Assembly: GCA_965153355.1 (NCBI GenBank)
Contig: OZ231127.1
Coordinates: forward strand, 96,472,001-96,536,000
Source of the DNA: Flaccisagitta enflata
Lineage: Eukaryota > Chaetognatha > Sagittoidea > Aphragmophora
Length of the DNA: 64,000 nt
Reading direction: 5' to 3'
Within the stretch, counting starts at the first letter, position 1; each line of letters starts with the position of its first letter. Shown here piece after piece: positions 35,307 to 47,825 of the stretch. The notes below the pieces were generated by a model. That model made no database searches, had not been told where the DNA came from, and was given only the letters and a program-made list of their open reading frames with translations. The position numbers and the translations under genes are program-made.

Positions 35307-35807
35307 CAAAAGAATAATATTTCTTCAACCACTTGAATACACGCGGGGAGCGACGGAGAATTGCGTGTGTGTGTGAGAGTGTGTATTGGAAACTTTTAAA
35401 ATTGGGGTCACACCAAAATGATCGTGAAGAAAAACGATGCCATGTAAGCTATAAACCAATCATATAAGATAATATTAAGATATTGACAGCAATCGAGACC
35501 AATCTATTGCTGCAAATGTCATCATCATGTACATACATGCAACGGAATTGGAGATCAATGCTCTCACAGTTTATGTCCTAATTCTCACTGAGAACTTCTC
35601 AGTCAAGTTCTTCGAGAAAAAAAAAACAACTTTCCCGGGCTTTAAGAAACCTCGTTGTGAGAAACTGGGCAAACTTAATAGGCACAGTCACATACATTTT
35701 TATTTCTATTATGCAAATGAGGAAAATTTCCAAAATATTGAGAGTAAGAGGATAGGGGAATAAGAGAGGTGCGGTGATAGACAAACGAGACAAAGACAGA
35801 AAGTCAG
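35304..35807. other. Spacer, no gene seen
   Basis: No supported feature. Confidence 0.45.
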
Positions 35808-35892
35808 AACGACAGACCGACCGACCGACCGACCGACCGACCAATGGACACAACCGAATATCGAGGTCCGTTCGCGGACATAAAAAAAAAGT
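35808..35892 (+). mobile_element. Family B-like right end with its own hairpin
   Basis: (CCGA)n, GACCAATGGACACAACC, then GTCCGTTCGCGGAC followed by A-rich sequence. The hairpin stem sequence differs from the usual AGTCGCG, but the order is that of family B. Confidence 0.5.
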
Positions 35893-35978
35893 TGGTCCCG
35901 GTGCGAGTTCTGGAAGTCGTCCCCTTGGCAACTGACAACGGACAAACGAGACGGAATGGAAGACTTAACGACAATATG

Positions 35979-35990
35979 ACGACGACAATA

Positions 35991-36070
<80 letters not shown>
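35979..36070. repeat. (ACG)n microsatellite
   Basis: About 80 bp pure ACG after an AATATGACGACGACAATATG duplication. Confidence 0.95.
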
Positions 36071-36071
<1 letters not shown>

Positions 36072-36159
36072 AAATGGCGACGAGTGTAATGAGTCTTTTG
36101 CTAATGACTGGAGCGGGAAACCACCGCGAAAGAGACGAGACTTACTTCTTCATCAGCAA

Positions 36160-36379
36160 GAAAAAGCAGAAGAAGACGGAGAAGATGGAGAAGAAGTAGA
36201 AGAAGATGGAGAAGAAGAAGGAGAAGAAGAAGGAGAAGAAGAAGAAGAAGAAGAAGAAGAAGAAGAAGAAGAAGAAGAAGAAGAAGAAGAAGAAGAAGAA
36301 GAAGAAGAAGAAGAAGAAGAAGAAGAAGAAGAAGAAGAAGAAGAAGAAGAAGAAGAAGAAGAAGAAGAAGAAGAAGAAG

Positions 36380-36411
<32 letters not shown>

Positions 36412-36450
36412 GAAGAAGAAGGGGAAGAAGAAGAAATAGAAGAAGAAGAG
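36160..36450. repeat. (GAA)n microsatellite, about 200 bp pure
   Basis: GAA units with GGA and TAG interruptions at the edges. Lys-, Ser- and Leu-homopolymer frames are artefacts. Confidence 0.96.
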
Positions 36451-36558
36451 ATGTAGAAAAATGAAGGGTGAATAGAAGTAAAGAAAGAGGAAGAGTCAAA
36501 AGCAGATTTCATTTAACGAGAAAGAATTTAACTTAAATGGTCGTTAAGCGGAACGAAA

Positions 36559-36702
36559 ATGACTCAGAAAATGACACAGAAAAAGACTCAGTCACCATTT
36601 TCTAAAATGAATCCCTTACGAGCCCCACTCAGTGAGCGAGTGAGAAAGAAAAGGTGTGAAGAGAACCATCGGGTGACACCATCCCGTAATTGTGGAATGT
36701 AA
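36559..36702 (+). CDS. Doubtful short ORF, 47 aa
   Basis: An ATG frame beginning with MTQKMTQKKTQSPFSKMNP and ending CGM*, mixed composition, no family recognised. It lies just after the GAA array. Little supports it beyond composition. Confidence 0.15.
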   Translation: MTQKMTQKKTQSPFSKMNPLRAPLSERVRKKRCEENHRVTPSRNCGM

Positions 36703-37278
36703 TTATGATTCTTTTTTTATTTTGTGGGAAACCAATGTGTGTGATGCTGAGGTGAGAAGGGATAATTATGTGATCATTTAGGGCTAGGTTGTGCTAACTC
36801 TCTTCAGGAAGTGAGTGTGATTGGTGCCCCATTTCTTAAGGCGTTGTTGCAATGGGGAAAAAAAATTGGTGCTCCATTTCTTTAGGTGTAGTTGCAATGG
36901 GCAAAAACTAAAACCCTCGCATATCGCATACATGCATCGGGCTAATTTGTTGTTGCGTTGCATGAGTAGAAATGAGTGCCGCTTGGCGAGCCTAAAAAAG
37001 GGGTATTACCTTGTCTCTTTCAATGATTTCAGAAAAAAATAATCTTATGAATTTTTTTTCTAAAGCTTAAGCCGGAGGGCAGAAATGATTTTTAATTAGG
37101 GGAAGAACAAGACAACAACTCACTTCCCTGATTTTTTTCAGTCTTTAATGTTTAAGCATATAGTTTTCTTATAATTCAGTGTAGCAGTTTGTTTAGATGC
37201 GATAATCGAAAAAAAGAAAAGTGGCGGCATATCAATTCCAGTATGGGCGAAGATTCGTGACAAAATGCTTGTAGTTGT
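36703..37278. other. Spacer with a 45-50 bp duplication
   Basis: GGTGC(C/T)CCATTTCTT...GTTGCAATGGG occurs twice at about 36820-36905. No gene seen. Confidence 0.5.
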
Positions 37279-37537
37279 GGGAGCGTTTCTAGTCAGAGAC
37301 AATCGCGTTTTTGACAGGCTACTCTGTCGCTCGCTATGTTCATTCGCTCGCACCGCTTACTCGCTCCACAGCGCTCTGCTTTGCTGCACTCGCTTCGCTC
37401 GCTCACTCCGTTCACGAGCTTGCTCACTCACTTCGCTCACTCCCTCGTGGGACAGTGAAATTCATGAATATGTATTCACGCTGTAAATGCGTTTAACGGG
37501 AAGAAACACGTTATCTGTATTCACTAGAAACACACCC
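37279..37537 (+). mobile_element. Family A MITE, copy 1 (259 bp)
   Basis: GGGAGCGTTTCTAGTCAGAGACAATCGCG start and CACTAGAAACACACCC end, with the GCTCGCACCGCT...CGCTCACT pyrimidine-skewed centre shared by all copies. More diverged than the 269-bp copies. Confidence 0.85.
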
Positions 37538-37847
37538 TCAGTTTACAAAACGGAGACGAAAGCTGGCAGAGATTGGTTCGCATGAGAGCTATACGTCGTT
37601 TCCTCTAATTCGAGTATGGATGAGTTTATTTATGTTAATATCAATTATGAATTAATTATGAATGCAACTGCGTTAGGACCGAGCATTGATCAATTACATC
37701 CCGTACTCGCTATTGTGTTAGCATGTGATCCAGTGTGTATCTCTGAAGTGCGTTGGGGGACCGGGGACAGATGCTGTAATAACTTCAACATGGGAGGAGT
37801 GTACAAGTCATGCTAAATTTCAGGGCTCCCAATAAGGTGAAATAAGA

Positions 37848-38019
37848 AAACAAGGCCGGATACACGGCCAATACCAGTCGCGGATGGGTGGGCAGGGGCG
37901 GAAATGCGTGTTTTCACACTTTCCAACTCGATCACCACGGACCAACCAACCGACCAACCAACCAACCGACGGACGGACGGACAAAGCCTCTTATAGAGTC
38001 GCTAGTCCGCGATTAAAAA
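37848..38019 (+). mobile_element. Family B copy
   Basis: AACAAGGCCGGATACACGGCC, left arm AGTCGCGGATGGGTGGGC, CTTTCCAACTCGATC, the GACCAACCAACC core and the right hairpin AGTCGCTAGTCCGCGATT. The arms are partly mismatched. GTACAAGTCATG occurs on both sides (37801 and 38069). Confidence 0.83.
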
Positions 38020-38650
<631 letters not shown>

Positions 38651-40050
38651 CCCGTATGTAATAGGAGGCAAGAAGGGGTGAGGGAACTGAATCGACAGAA
38701 GACTTATTTTGAAAAGCAGCGGAGATTGCTTTTGAAATGTGTAAAATTAACGTGTCATCATTATAATTTGACACCCCTATTAATTGCATACCACCTGGTA
38801 TGGAGGGTACACCTGCTAAAAAGCTGAGACATATTTTTGATCTGACATTTACTCATAGCCTGCTGCGGATTTTGGATTTCATACACGGGGCCTTTAGAAG
38901 TGAAACCTTAAAAAAGTGAGTTCAAAAAAAGTGGAAGCATATCTTGCCACTGACGGAGATACGGACAAACGGAGAAAAGGGGAAACCAGTCGGAACTTCT
39001 TATGAAGTTTTTTATACTTGTGAGTTCATATCATTGGCTAAAGATTGTCATGTAATCATGTAAAGTGGAGCACTGCTAGAGCCAAAACGCTAATCAAAGC
39101 TTTCAAGGAGCACAGATATCTTACATGAAGTTTGCAGCATTATTTACAACAACACAACGTTGACGTAAGACTCGACCATGCAGGACAAGCAGGGAATAAA
39201 TATGGCCATCGAGGTACCTAACGGCCGACTGACTCCTAGTAAATGTGGCCTTAAAATAGAGCCCCAAGGAGGGTTTATCTGGTTAGCTGCCTCAGCGTAA
39301 ATCAAGAGGAGCTGAAAAGACGCTAACGTTCCGTTATTCTGTTCTTTTTTCAGAATTAAGTAAACATTATTGTAATTATCTCTTTTGAGACATTACAATG
39401 TGTAAAATTTCACTGATTTTTTTTTCACATAATACGTGTTTGTTGTATCTATACTTATTACTAAAACAGCATATATTCTACACCTTTCTTCAATACCAGT
39501 TGAGTATAACTCAAATGTTTCTCATCTGAAAGAACAGAGATCTGAAAATCACATTATGCAAATTAGGCTATTGATGCTGATATTGCCTTAATTGCTATCA
39601 GACTTTTAAACCTTTGGTTGGGCAGACTGTGTAATCTACAAGATATTTTTTTTCGTCTAAACTAGACTGTCTAAATTAGAATGCATGAAGTTTTGGAACA
39701 ATTTGGTATCTAAATTATACATATCCAAGTTAAGCAAAGCCATATTGTTTTTTCTGAACCTAAACGTATTTACTGGTGTCGAAGAAACAAGACATCGACA
39801 TTCCTTCCTTCATCCTTTCCAATTGTTTTATCTTTCCCCCGATCACTTTCTCTCCGTCAAGATTTAACGACAGGATTCCTTGCTCCTCCATAATCTGTTT
39901 GTCTACCGCTAATGAGGCATGCCCGCCCAGAGGGTACAAATCCAAGCTACTGTTCCAACTGTTCACTTACATTTCACATACATTTATACAATGTCCATAC
40001 AATTACAGTCAGACTAACGTACAAACACAACATCAAGAGCATGTACTTAC
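38651..40050. other. Intronic or flanking DNA downstream of Ig exon 3
   Basis: Begins (minus strand) with the GTAAGTACAT donor at 40050. The next exon of the Ig gene was not identified here. A 67-codon minus frame at 39760-39966 has a mixed composition but no convincing splice pair. Confidence 0.45.
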
Positions 40051-40259
40051 ATTTGACGGAGATGGTCCTCTGATCTTTGAGCGAGTCCGTGATGTTGGCT
40101 CTTTTGAGGAAGTCGTTGGTCGCCAAGCAACGAATTTTGTTGTTGTGATCTTCAGTTGGAGATGGCATCCACGACAAAACGGAAGTCGATTGGCGCAATT
40201 TACGCTCGGGAGACTTGGGATCGTCGCTAAATGGACGAGATGAATACACCACCGAATAT
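40051..40259 (-). CDS. Ig-superfamily adhesion gene, exon 3 (second half of an Ig domain)
   Basis: Acceptor CTTTTTCCAG|ATATTCGG at 40260/40259 and consensus donor GTCAAAT|GTAAGTACAT at 40051/40050. The exon begins with the last base of an Arg codon begun in exon 2 (AG|A) and ends phase 1. It encodes YSVVYSSRPF, a Ser/Arg-rich loop, WMPSPTEDHNNKIRCLATND and ends in RTISVKC. The NKIRCLATN segment supplies the second Cys of an Ig fold whose first Cys and Trp are in exon 2. The style (C2-type domain with an added loop) resembles nectin/Kirrel/nephrin-like proteins. The exact family is not assigned. Confidence 0.82.
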
Positions 40260-40386
40260 CTGGAAAAAGATGAGTGAAGAGATTGAATAGAAAAGTTGAA
40301 TAACTTGAAAGACTCAATTAATGGAAAGTTTGACTTCGGTTACAACACAAAATATCAGGAAAAGATGAGTGAAGGGAAGAGATACC

Positions 40387-40541
40387 CAGATAACCCGCTA
40401 TAAGGGATAAGAGTAACGGAAATCCGCCAATGTCCTTGCATGTGAAATTCTTGTGATTGTCATATTGGCAATAATGAAATTCCGCTTATAATGAATGAAA
40501 ATTGTTGGTCCCTTGGCATCCGTTATTGCGGAGTTCAACTG
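40387..40541. mobile_element. MITE related to the one at 26914, 155 bp
   Basis: CAGATAACCCGCTATAA and (inverse right end) CAGTTGAACTCCGCAATAA, plus the internal CATATTGGCAATAATG phrase also seen at 27011. TA follows the right end only. Confidence 0.6.
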
Positions 40542-41000
40542 TAATAAGAGCGGTAGACATTATATCCTTGACGAATGGGTAAGAGGTACGAAAGATTCAA
40601 AAGATAAAAGAGAGGAAAATTTTAGTGATGTGGATGAAATTTTGGTGTGAAAGAGACGTCCGAAGGAATAGCATAAGAATTTAGTGGAATTCAGGTTGAA
40701 TGATTTTGCGTCTTTTGAAAGGAAAATTTGATGATGGAATCGAGAAGAGGATGAAGAACATGTAAATTAAGATGAAATCGAGTTTGAGAAGGAAAATGAA
40801 AGCCGCGAAGATGAGGATAGAATACAAGTGGAATTTCAAAAATAAGCTCACGGAAATTAAGATGGAGAGGGACAAAATAGGGAGTTAAAAGGTGGAAAAA
40901 GTGGTGAACACAATTGACTGTGTGTATGGAACCTCGTATGACGAAGATGGAAAGAAGAATAAGGAGGTATATAGTCTGGATGACGGAAGTTGGGAAGAAA
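40542..41000. other. Intronic spacer, nothing recognised
   Basis: Purine-rich, no array or gene supported. Confidence 0.45.
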
Positions 41001-41269
41001 GGGGGCGTTTCTAGTCAAAGACAACCGCGTTTTGAACGGGCCACTCGGTCGCTCACTACGTTCGTTCGCTCGCACCGCTCACTACGCTCACTTGCTCCGC
41101 AGCGCTCCGCTTCGCTACACTCGCTTCGCTCGCTTGTTCCATTCACGGGCTCGCTCACTCACTTTGCTCACTCCCTCGTGGGACGGTTGAATTTCTTGAA
41201 TATGTGTTCACAGTGTTATCGCGTTTCACAGGAAGAAACGCGTTTTTGGCGCTCACTAGAAACACGCCC
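41001..41269 (+). mobile_element. Family A MITE, copy 2 (269 bp)
   Basis: GGGGGCGTTTCTAGTCAAAG start, CACTAGAAACACGCCC end, AAA on both sides as a possible 3-bp target duplication. Confidence 0.9.
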
Positions 41270-41987
41270 AAAGTGATGATCGAATGTATTGAATTATTAA
41301 AGTATGAATGGTGAGGAAAAGAGGGAGAAATAGGTAGGGGAAAAGAAATATACTGTGGTTATATTAAAGAATGTATTGAAGTTAATTAAACTACCAATGA
41401 CGAGAATAGGAAGAAGGAGAAGAAGAAGAAGAAGAAGAAGAAGAAAATGGAAGAGAAATGGCCAAAATTCAAGAGTGTCTTTGTTCTGGTTACGTTATTG
41501 TTCTGGAGAAAAAAAGAAGAAAGATAGAACTAATGCTTAAACACTGTCCCCCCTACTAAACCTCCCCCTCCCCCCCCCCCCCGCAAGCCGTGGAAGCGGC
41601 GATAAAACTCCATCTTTTACTATCATATACGCTCCAATAAGGCGATGGTTATATGACTGAAAGGCAGAATAGATGGAGGCTGGAATACAGATTGATAGGA
41701 GAAAGGAGAAGAAGACGCCTTCCCCCCCCCCTCCCCGCCCCTCCTGAGCGCGGGTTTCTACGTGCGCGGTTTTCATGTGTATTCATATTCATATAATCAT
41801 ATTCATATTCATATTCATATTCAACGGAGCTTTACTCAGACGACCAAAATGAAAGCTTCGATATAAAAGTATGTTCAATAAAAGTGTAATAAACATTTGA
41901 TAAATGACGGAGGTTCGTGAGAGTGTCTTTTTACAGAAAACCCGCCCATGACGAAAAAAGAACAGAAATCTTCTAACCGAGTTTCGA

Positions 41988-41988
<1 letters not shown>
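41270..41988. other. Intronic spacer with GAA, C-run and CATATT repeats
   Basis: (GAA)8 near 41417-41445, C homopolymers near 41572 and 41726, and five ATATTCAT-type hexamers at 41783-41822. No gene seen. Confidence 0.55.

Positions 41989-42047
<59 letters not shown>
41989..42047. repeat. (CT)n microsatellite
   Basis: About 58 bp pure CT. Confidence 0.96.
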
Positions 42048-42051
<4 letters not shown>

Positions 42052-42276
42052 TTTTTCTTCCATGAGGGGGTCTCTTCCAATTGAAATCACTAGTTTTTTC
42101 CCCTGCCAATGTATATATGCTCTTAAAAGGAAAAAATGAACCAATGAGAATCTAAAGTAGAGCCAACATCACCATTACATGCTTGCGGGACATTGGCATA
42201 TTGCCCATGCCGGCCATTCCACAAGTTTTGTTTTTTTCTGTTTGCCATCTTAATGTTTCATTCAATTATAAATTAA

Positions 42277-42532
42277 GGGCGAGTTTCTAGTGAGCGCCAA
42301 AAACGCGTTTGTTCATTTGAAACGCGTTCACAGTGTGAACACACATTCAAGAATTTCAACGGTCCCACGAGGGAGTGAGTGAAGTGAGTGAGCGAGCCCG
42401 TGAATGGAGCGAGCGGAGCGCTGCAGAGCGCTACGGAGTGAGTGAGCGGAGTGAGTGGTGCGAGCGAACGAACGTAGCGAGCGACCAAGTGGCAGGTTCA
42501 AAACGCGATTGTCTGTGACTAGAAACGCCCCC
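42277..42532 (-). mobile_element. Family A MITE, copy 3 (256 bp)
   Basis: GGGCGAGTTTCTAGTGAGCGCC start and TGACTAGAAACGCCCCC end on the plus strand, opposite orientation to copy 2. TAA left and TTA right. Confidence 0.9.
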
Positions 42533-42741
42533 TTATTCTGATGATGGCCCATCGATCATATGAAGTGAGTGGTTGTGTATGCTTAGATCAGTTTGCCATA
42601 GTCTGATTATTCTTTGGCACCCACAGAGTGACTCTTATGTTTTTTTCTTTCACCCTCTAAATACTAAATTCGTGTTCTTACATCTTTCCTACCGTTCACG
42701 TGAAAAACTGGCATCTTACATAAAGAAAAATAAAAAAAAGT

Positions 42742-42746
<5 letters not shown>

Positions 42747-42833
<87 letters not shown>
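42747..42833. repeat. (GA)n microsatellite
   Basis: About 87 bp pure GA. Confidence 0.96.
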
Positions 42834-42836
<3 letters not shown>

Positions 42837-42951
42837 TGACAAAGGGAAGATTTATGAGATGGTAAACTAGAGGTGGCTTCACCAAATCCTTCTCTGCCGT
42901 CTTTCTCTTCATCTCTTCACTCACACGGGAAATGCGCGAGAGTTAAGACCC

Positions 42952-43245
42952 AGGAGGTACGCAGGCATTTGTGTATGCTACTGAGTGTGCACATGTGGGT
43001 AACCGGGTATGGAGAAGGTGTACATGGGACTGGGGAGGTAGACATTTGAGTATGCTACTAAGTGTGTACAAGTGGGTACTTGGGAAGTGGGTACGGAGGA
43101 TGTATGCACAGGACTTAGAAGGTAAACATTTGAGTATGCTACTGAATGTGCACTCGTGGGTAACTGGGTATACAGAATGTATACGTGGGTAATTGGTTAT
43201 GCATGGGACTGAGGAGGTACGTATTTGTGCATGCTGTTGAGTGTA
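42952..43245 (+). repeat. Minisatellite of about 90 bp, three to four diverged units
   Basis: Repeated GAGGTA...CATTTG(T/A)GTATGCTACTGAGTGTGCAC...GTGGGTA(A/C)...GGGTA blocks. Confidence 0.7.
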
Positions 43246-43404
43246 AGCGCGTTCGTTTGGATAAGCGGGTTTATGGGCGTTTACGCAATAGAATGCAGGC
43301 TTCTGTCAGGATAATCCTCCATCTGTCGCGCTTCTCCGTTTCATTCTTGCAGTTTTTGTCGTTCTCTCCCCCTTTTCTAGATGAAGCTTGACTTCCACAT
43401 TTCC

Positions 43405-43495
43405 ACTGTCTGACATACAGTGAGGGACAGTGGACAGTGGACAGTGAGGGACAGTGACATACAGTCAGACATACAGTCTGACATACAGTCAGTGA
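43405..43495 (+). repeat. GACATACAGT/GGACAGT short repeats
   Basis: Alternating GACATACAGTC and GTGAGGGACAGTG units. Confidence 0.75.
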
Positions 43496-43922
43496 GGGCT
43501 CACAAGGCCCTCTTTAATATTTTTCAGTTTGGGTGTAGTGAGGGATATTGTTCCACTTATCATAATGTCTCATTCTGTTGTCATGACTTGCAAGACAGAG
43601 CCACCTTTAAACACTTTGACACATGACTCCCTCACATTTTTTGCACTCCAGCTCCAACACCTTTTCTTTCAGCTTTATTATAAGCGCTGTCGTTTCTTCC
43701 TTTTACTGTCAAGTGTTACTTATGCGTGTACACAGGTACTCTCGCACCTCTTGTCTGTGCTCTAGCGTCATCCTTTTTGCCCTACAGAAACATTTATGTG
43801 CACTCCGACCATGTCTTTTTACCGTGTGTTGTCAATTTTGTGTACAACAGTACTCTGATATCATCCGTTTGCACTCCAATTTCAACTCCACACCCCAAAA
43901 CAACATCATTGTGCATTTCAAC

Positions 43923-44652
43923 ATAATCTTGTTACCGTATGTTGTTACTTATGTGTACTTGAGCACTATGGCCAACAACATTGTGCACTTGAACATAATC
44001 TTGTTACCGTATGTTGTTACTTATGTGTACTTGAGCACCATGGCCTACAACATGGTGCACTTGAACATAATCTTGTTACCGTATGTTGTTACTTATGTGT
44101 ACTTGAGCACTATGGCCTACAACATTGTGCACTTGAACATGATCTTGTTACCGTATTTTGTTACTTATGTGTACTTGAAAACTATGGCCCACAACATTGT
44201 GCACTTGAACATAATCTTGTTACCGTATGTTGTTACTTATGTGTACTTGAGCACTATGGCCAACAACATTGTGCACTTGAACATAATCTTGTTACCGTAT
44301 GTTGTTACTTATGTGTACTTGAGCACCATGGCCTACAACATGGTGCACTTGAACATAATCTTGTTACCGTATGTTGTTACTTATGTGTACTTGAGCACTA
44401 TGGCCTACAACATTGTGCACTTGAACATAATCTTGTTACCGTATGTTGTTACTTATGTGTAATCTTGTTACCGTATGTTGTTACTTATGTGTACTTGAGC
44501 ACCATGGCCTACAACATGGTGCACTTGAACATAATCTTGTTACCGTATGTTGTTACTTATGTGTACTTGAGCACTATGGCCTACAACATTGTGCACTTGA
44601 ACATAATCTTGTTACCGTATGTTGTTACTTATGTGTACTTGAGCACTATGGC
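43923..44652 (+). repeat. 72-bp minisatellite, about 11 units, open frame of 24-aa units
   Basis: Starts at 43923, 43995, 44067, 44139, 44211, 44283, 44355, 44427, 44459, 44531 and 44603, so the spacing is exactly 72 except for one 40-bp deletion. The unit begins ATAATCTTGTTACCGTATG. In one frame it encodes a hydrophobic 24-residue unit containing NIILLPYVVTYVYLSTM. Before the array the frame is open from 43623. The deletion puts a TAA in frame at 44460-44462. Units 1-3 and 5-7 carry the same variant series, which indicates a 288-bp higher-order unit. It lies antisense within the Ig-gene intron; expression is unproven. Confidence 0.9.
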
Positions 44653-45435
44653 CTCTCTCGCTCGCGCTCTTGCGGCGTCAACCTCTTGCCCTATACTTGT
44701 CACTCTTCCCTTCTCGCTCTGGTTTCCTTTCCCTTTAAAAACGCGCCGTAAAAATGTTGAGCGTTGCGGCGCTCAAGTCTCCCTCCCCCCCCCTTCGGCA
44801 CTTACACTCCCCCCCCCCCTTTCCGTTACGGTTCCAATTCTCCCCCCCCCCTACTCCCGTTCCGTTGCTGATCTTGGGAACCAAGAGGCCATAAAAATAC
44901 GAAATTCAATCCTCTTCACGGGCATTGAAAACCAGCCGCGTGTGTTAACAGCGGCAAACGTCTTCTGGGGGCCGTCACATTTGCCAACGTCGACCTGACA
45001 CCGCGCCGCCACCGCCGCCGCCGCCGCAGCCGCCGCCGCTGCAACTGCTGCCACTGCCGCTAAAAACTACCACCATCACTTGTCCTTCCTCAGTGGTAAA
45101 CGCCGTGAGTCTCTGTCACAGATTACAGCTCGTAATCTGAGGGTTTCACCGCGATTCGTGATCTCGTGTTCAAAATATCACTCAAGAGTTCCATGCATAT
45201 TTCTCTTTTTTTACTATAACATCATACTATGGCATCCCGTTAAGAGTTGAACGCATGTGCGTCTCTACCTATAGGCTCTCGTTCTGCCCTCTTTTCCTAT
45301 CTTCCCACTGCCTTTCTCACCTCTCGGCTAAGCCCTCCAGCTCCTTGCTCACTACTTCACATCCTCGAGAATACACGTCTAGAAGCAACGAGCCGCTCTC
45401 ATGTTTATCTAACGAGAAAACATCCGTCTTAAATT
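44653..45435. other. GC-rich intronic stretch with C runs and CCG repeats
   Basis: C homopolymers near 44785, 44812 and 44842, and a (CCG)-rich patch at 45000-45060. No gene supported. Confidence 0.5.
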
Positions 45436-45500
45436 TCCAACGATGCATCCTCCTCCTCCTCCTCCATCTACTCCTCCTCCTGCTCCTCCTAGTGCAACTT
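45436..45500. repeat. (CTC)n short array
   Basis: CCTCCTCCTCCTCC and CTCCTCCTCCTGCTCCTCC. Confidence 0.8.
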
Positions 45501-46110
<610 letters not shown>

Positions 46111-46326
46111 ACATCCCTCTCTCTCTCATATCTATCGTTTCCCCCATTTAGGCACAATACCACTTTAAAGTGTTCTGCATCTGCATTCATTTTTCAGCCC
46201 CAGGTGGCTTCAAGCATCTAGAACCGTTCAACCAGATGCTGGTTGTCTCTGCCTTTTTGCTGTCTACTTGAATTTTGCGATTAGCCATGTCTGTTTGTTT
46301 GTCTGTCTGTTCTGTCTGTTGTCTGA

Positions 46327-46328
<2 letters not shown>

Positions 46329-46381
<53 letters not shown>
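46329..46381. repeat. (CT)n microsatellite
   Basis: About 52 bp pure CT preceded by GTCTGTCTGT. Confidence 0.96.
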
Positions 46382-46387
<6 letters not shown>

Positions 46388-46443
46388 CCTCCCTTGTTTT
46401 AGCCTTTCCCATCAGACATTCAAGTCTAAATGTTGTAATTGGG

Positions 46444-46905
46444 ATGCCAATCATGGGACAATGGGGTCCTGGTCTTGCTGTTGCGGTATATGTAACTGTA
46501 GCTGCAGCTGGCTTTGCTGTCGCTAATGGAGTAGTTGGTCCTGGTCTTGCTGTTGCTGTAGCTGTTACTGCAGCTGCAGCTGGCTTTGCTGTCGCTGTAG
46601 GGGAAGTTGGTCCTGGTCTTGCTGTTGCTGCAGCTGTAGCTGTTACTGTAGCTGCAGATGCCTACGCTGTCGCTGTGGTGGTAGTTAGTCCTGGTTTCGC
46701 TGTTGCTGTAGCTGTAGCTGTTACTGTAGCTGCAGCTGGCTTCGCTGTCGCTGTAGGGGTAGTTGGTCTTGGTCTTGCTGTTGCTGTACAACCCCTCAAA
46801 TTTCCTCATTACGCACATATTATCGCTCAGGATGGAACCATTGTGCCGAGAATAAAAAAAAAGGCCTCTCGTCGTCTTTTTCCTGGAGCGCCGTCTCTAG
46901 TCTGA
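46444..46905 (+). repeat. Ala/Val-rich minisatellite of about 72-90 bp, open on both strands
   Basis: Units built of GTTGCTGTAGCTGT and GCAGCTGGCTTTGCTGTCGC with a GTTGGTCCTGGTCTTGCTG spacer, about five copies. The plus frame gives a 153-aa Ala/Val/Gly protein with no known domain. The minus frame gives a Tyr/Ser repeat. More likely a repeat than a gene. Confidence 0.75.
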
Positions 46906-47061
46906 CAATTTGACTGACAGTGGTTTTTTTTTCACTTCTTTCTTTCTACTCAAGTAACAAAAGAAGTCTCTCTTTGGCCTTGGTCTTGGGCTTTGGTCGT
47001 GGCCTCTTAGCTCATTGCTTCAGTCAAAAACTCGAGTGTTAAGAAACTTTTTTTGGGACAA

Positions 47062-47170
47062 AATGCCGCCAAGACAAAAGCAAAAAAAAAAAAAAAAAAA
47101 AACGCCGCCAAGTCAAAAAAGCAAGAAAACGCCGCCACAAGACAGAAGCAGACAAAACGAGAAAAAAAAC
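47062..47170 (+). repeat. AACGCCGCCAAG/AAAA tandem repeats
   Basis: Three GCCGCCA(A)GA/T-CAAAA blocks separated by A runs. Confidence 0.6.
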
Positions 47171-47456
47171 GGCGCCCAATCATTGTTGCTCAGCTCACTC
47201 GGCGTCGCCAAATACCTACATAGTTCCTGGGCAACTTGTTTCTCTCTTTCTCTCTCTCCCCCGCCTTTCTACTTCAGTTTCTTGGCGATGCACTTAATTT
47301 GAATGATCCGATCAAAATTGTTTCTTCTTTCAGTTTTCGGGGGATCAAATTCATTGAATAGGCTTTTACGGAATCGGGAATCGTCAAGTCAATTTCTTAG
47401 GGGCGGTAAAATAAGCACGAGAACGAGTTCCAAAAAAAACAAAAAACAAACAAACA

Positions 47457-47825
47457 AAAAATGATAAATGATAAATGATAAATGATAATTGACAAATGAA
47501 AAATCAGTAATGACAAATGATAAAAGACAAATGATGAATGAGAAATGAGAAATGATAAATGACAAATGACAAATGACAAATGACAAATGACAAATGACAA
47601 ATGACAAATGACAAATGGCAAACAATAAATGAACAATGGTAAATAGCAAATAGCATATACCAGATTGCAAATAGCCAATAGCCTAGGGCAAATGACAAAT
47701 GTTAAATGATAAATGATAAATGACAAATGGCAAATGGCAAATGAAAAATGACAAACGTTAAATGACAAATGTTAAATGCTAAATGATAAATGACAAATGA
47801 CAAATGACAAATCATAAATGACGAA
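47457..47825 (+). repeat. 7-bp AAATGAC satellite, about 370 bp
   Basis: About 50 heptamers AAATGA(C/T), with a purer stretch at 47550-47615. The Leu/Ser/Phe/His frames on the minus strand derive from it. Confidence 0.95.

Noticed and set aside
39760-39966. Possible next Ig-gene exon on the minus strand
   Set aside because: No clean acceptor/donor pair of the required phase and no Ig motif.
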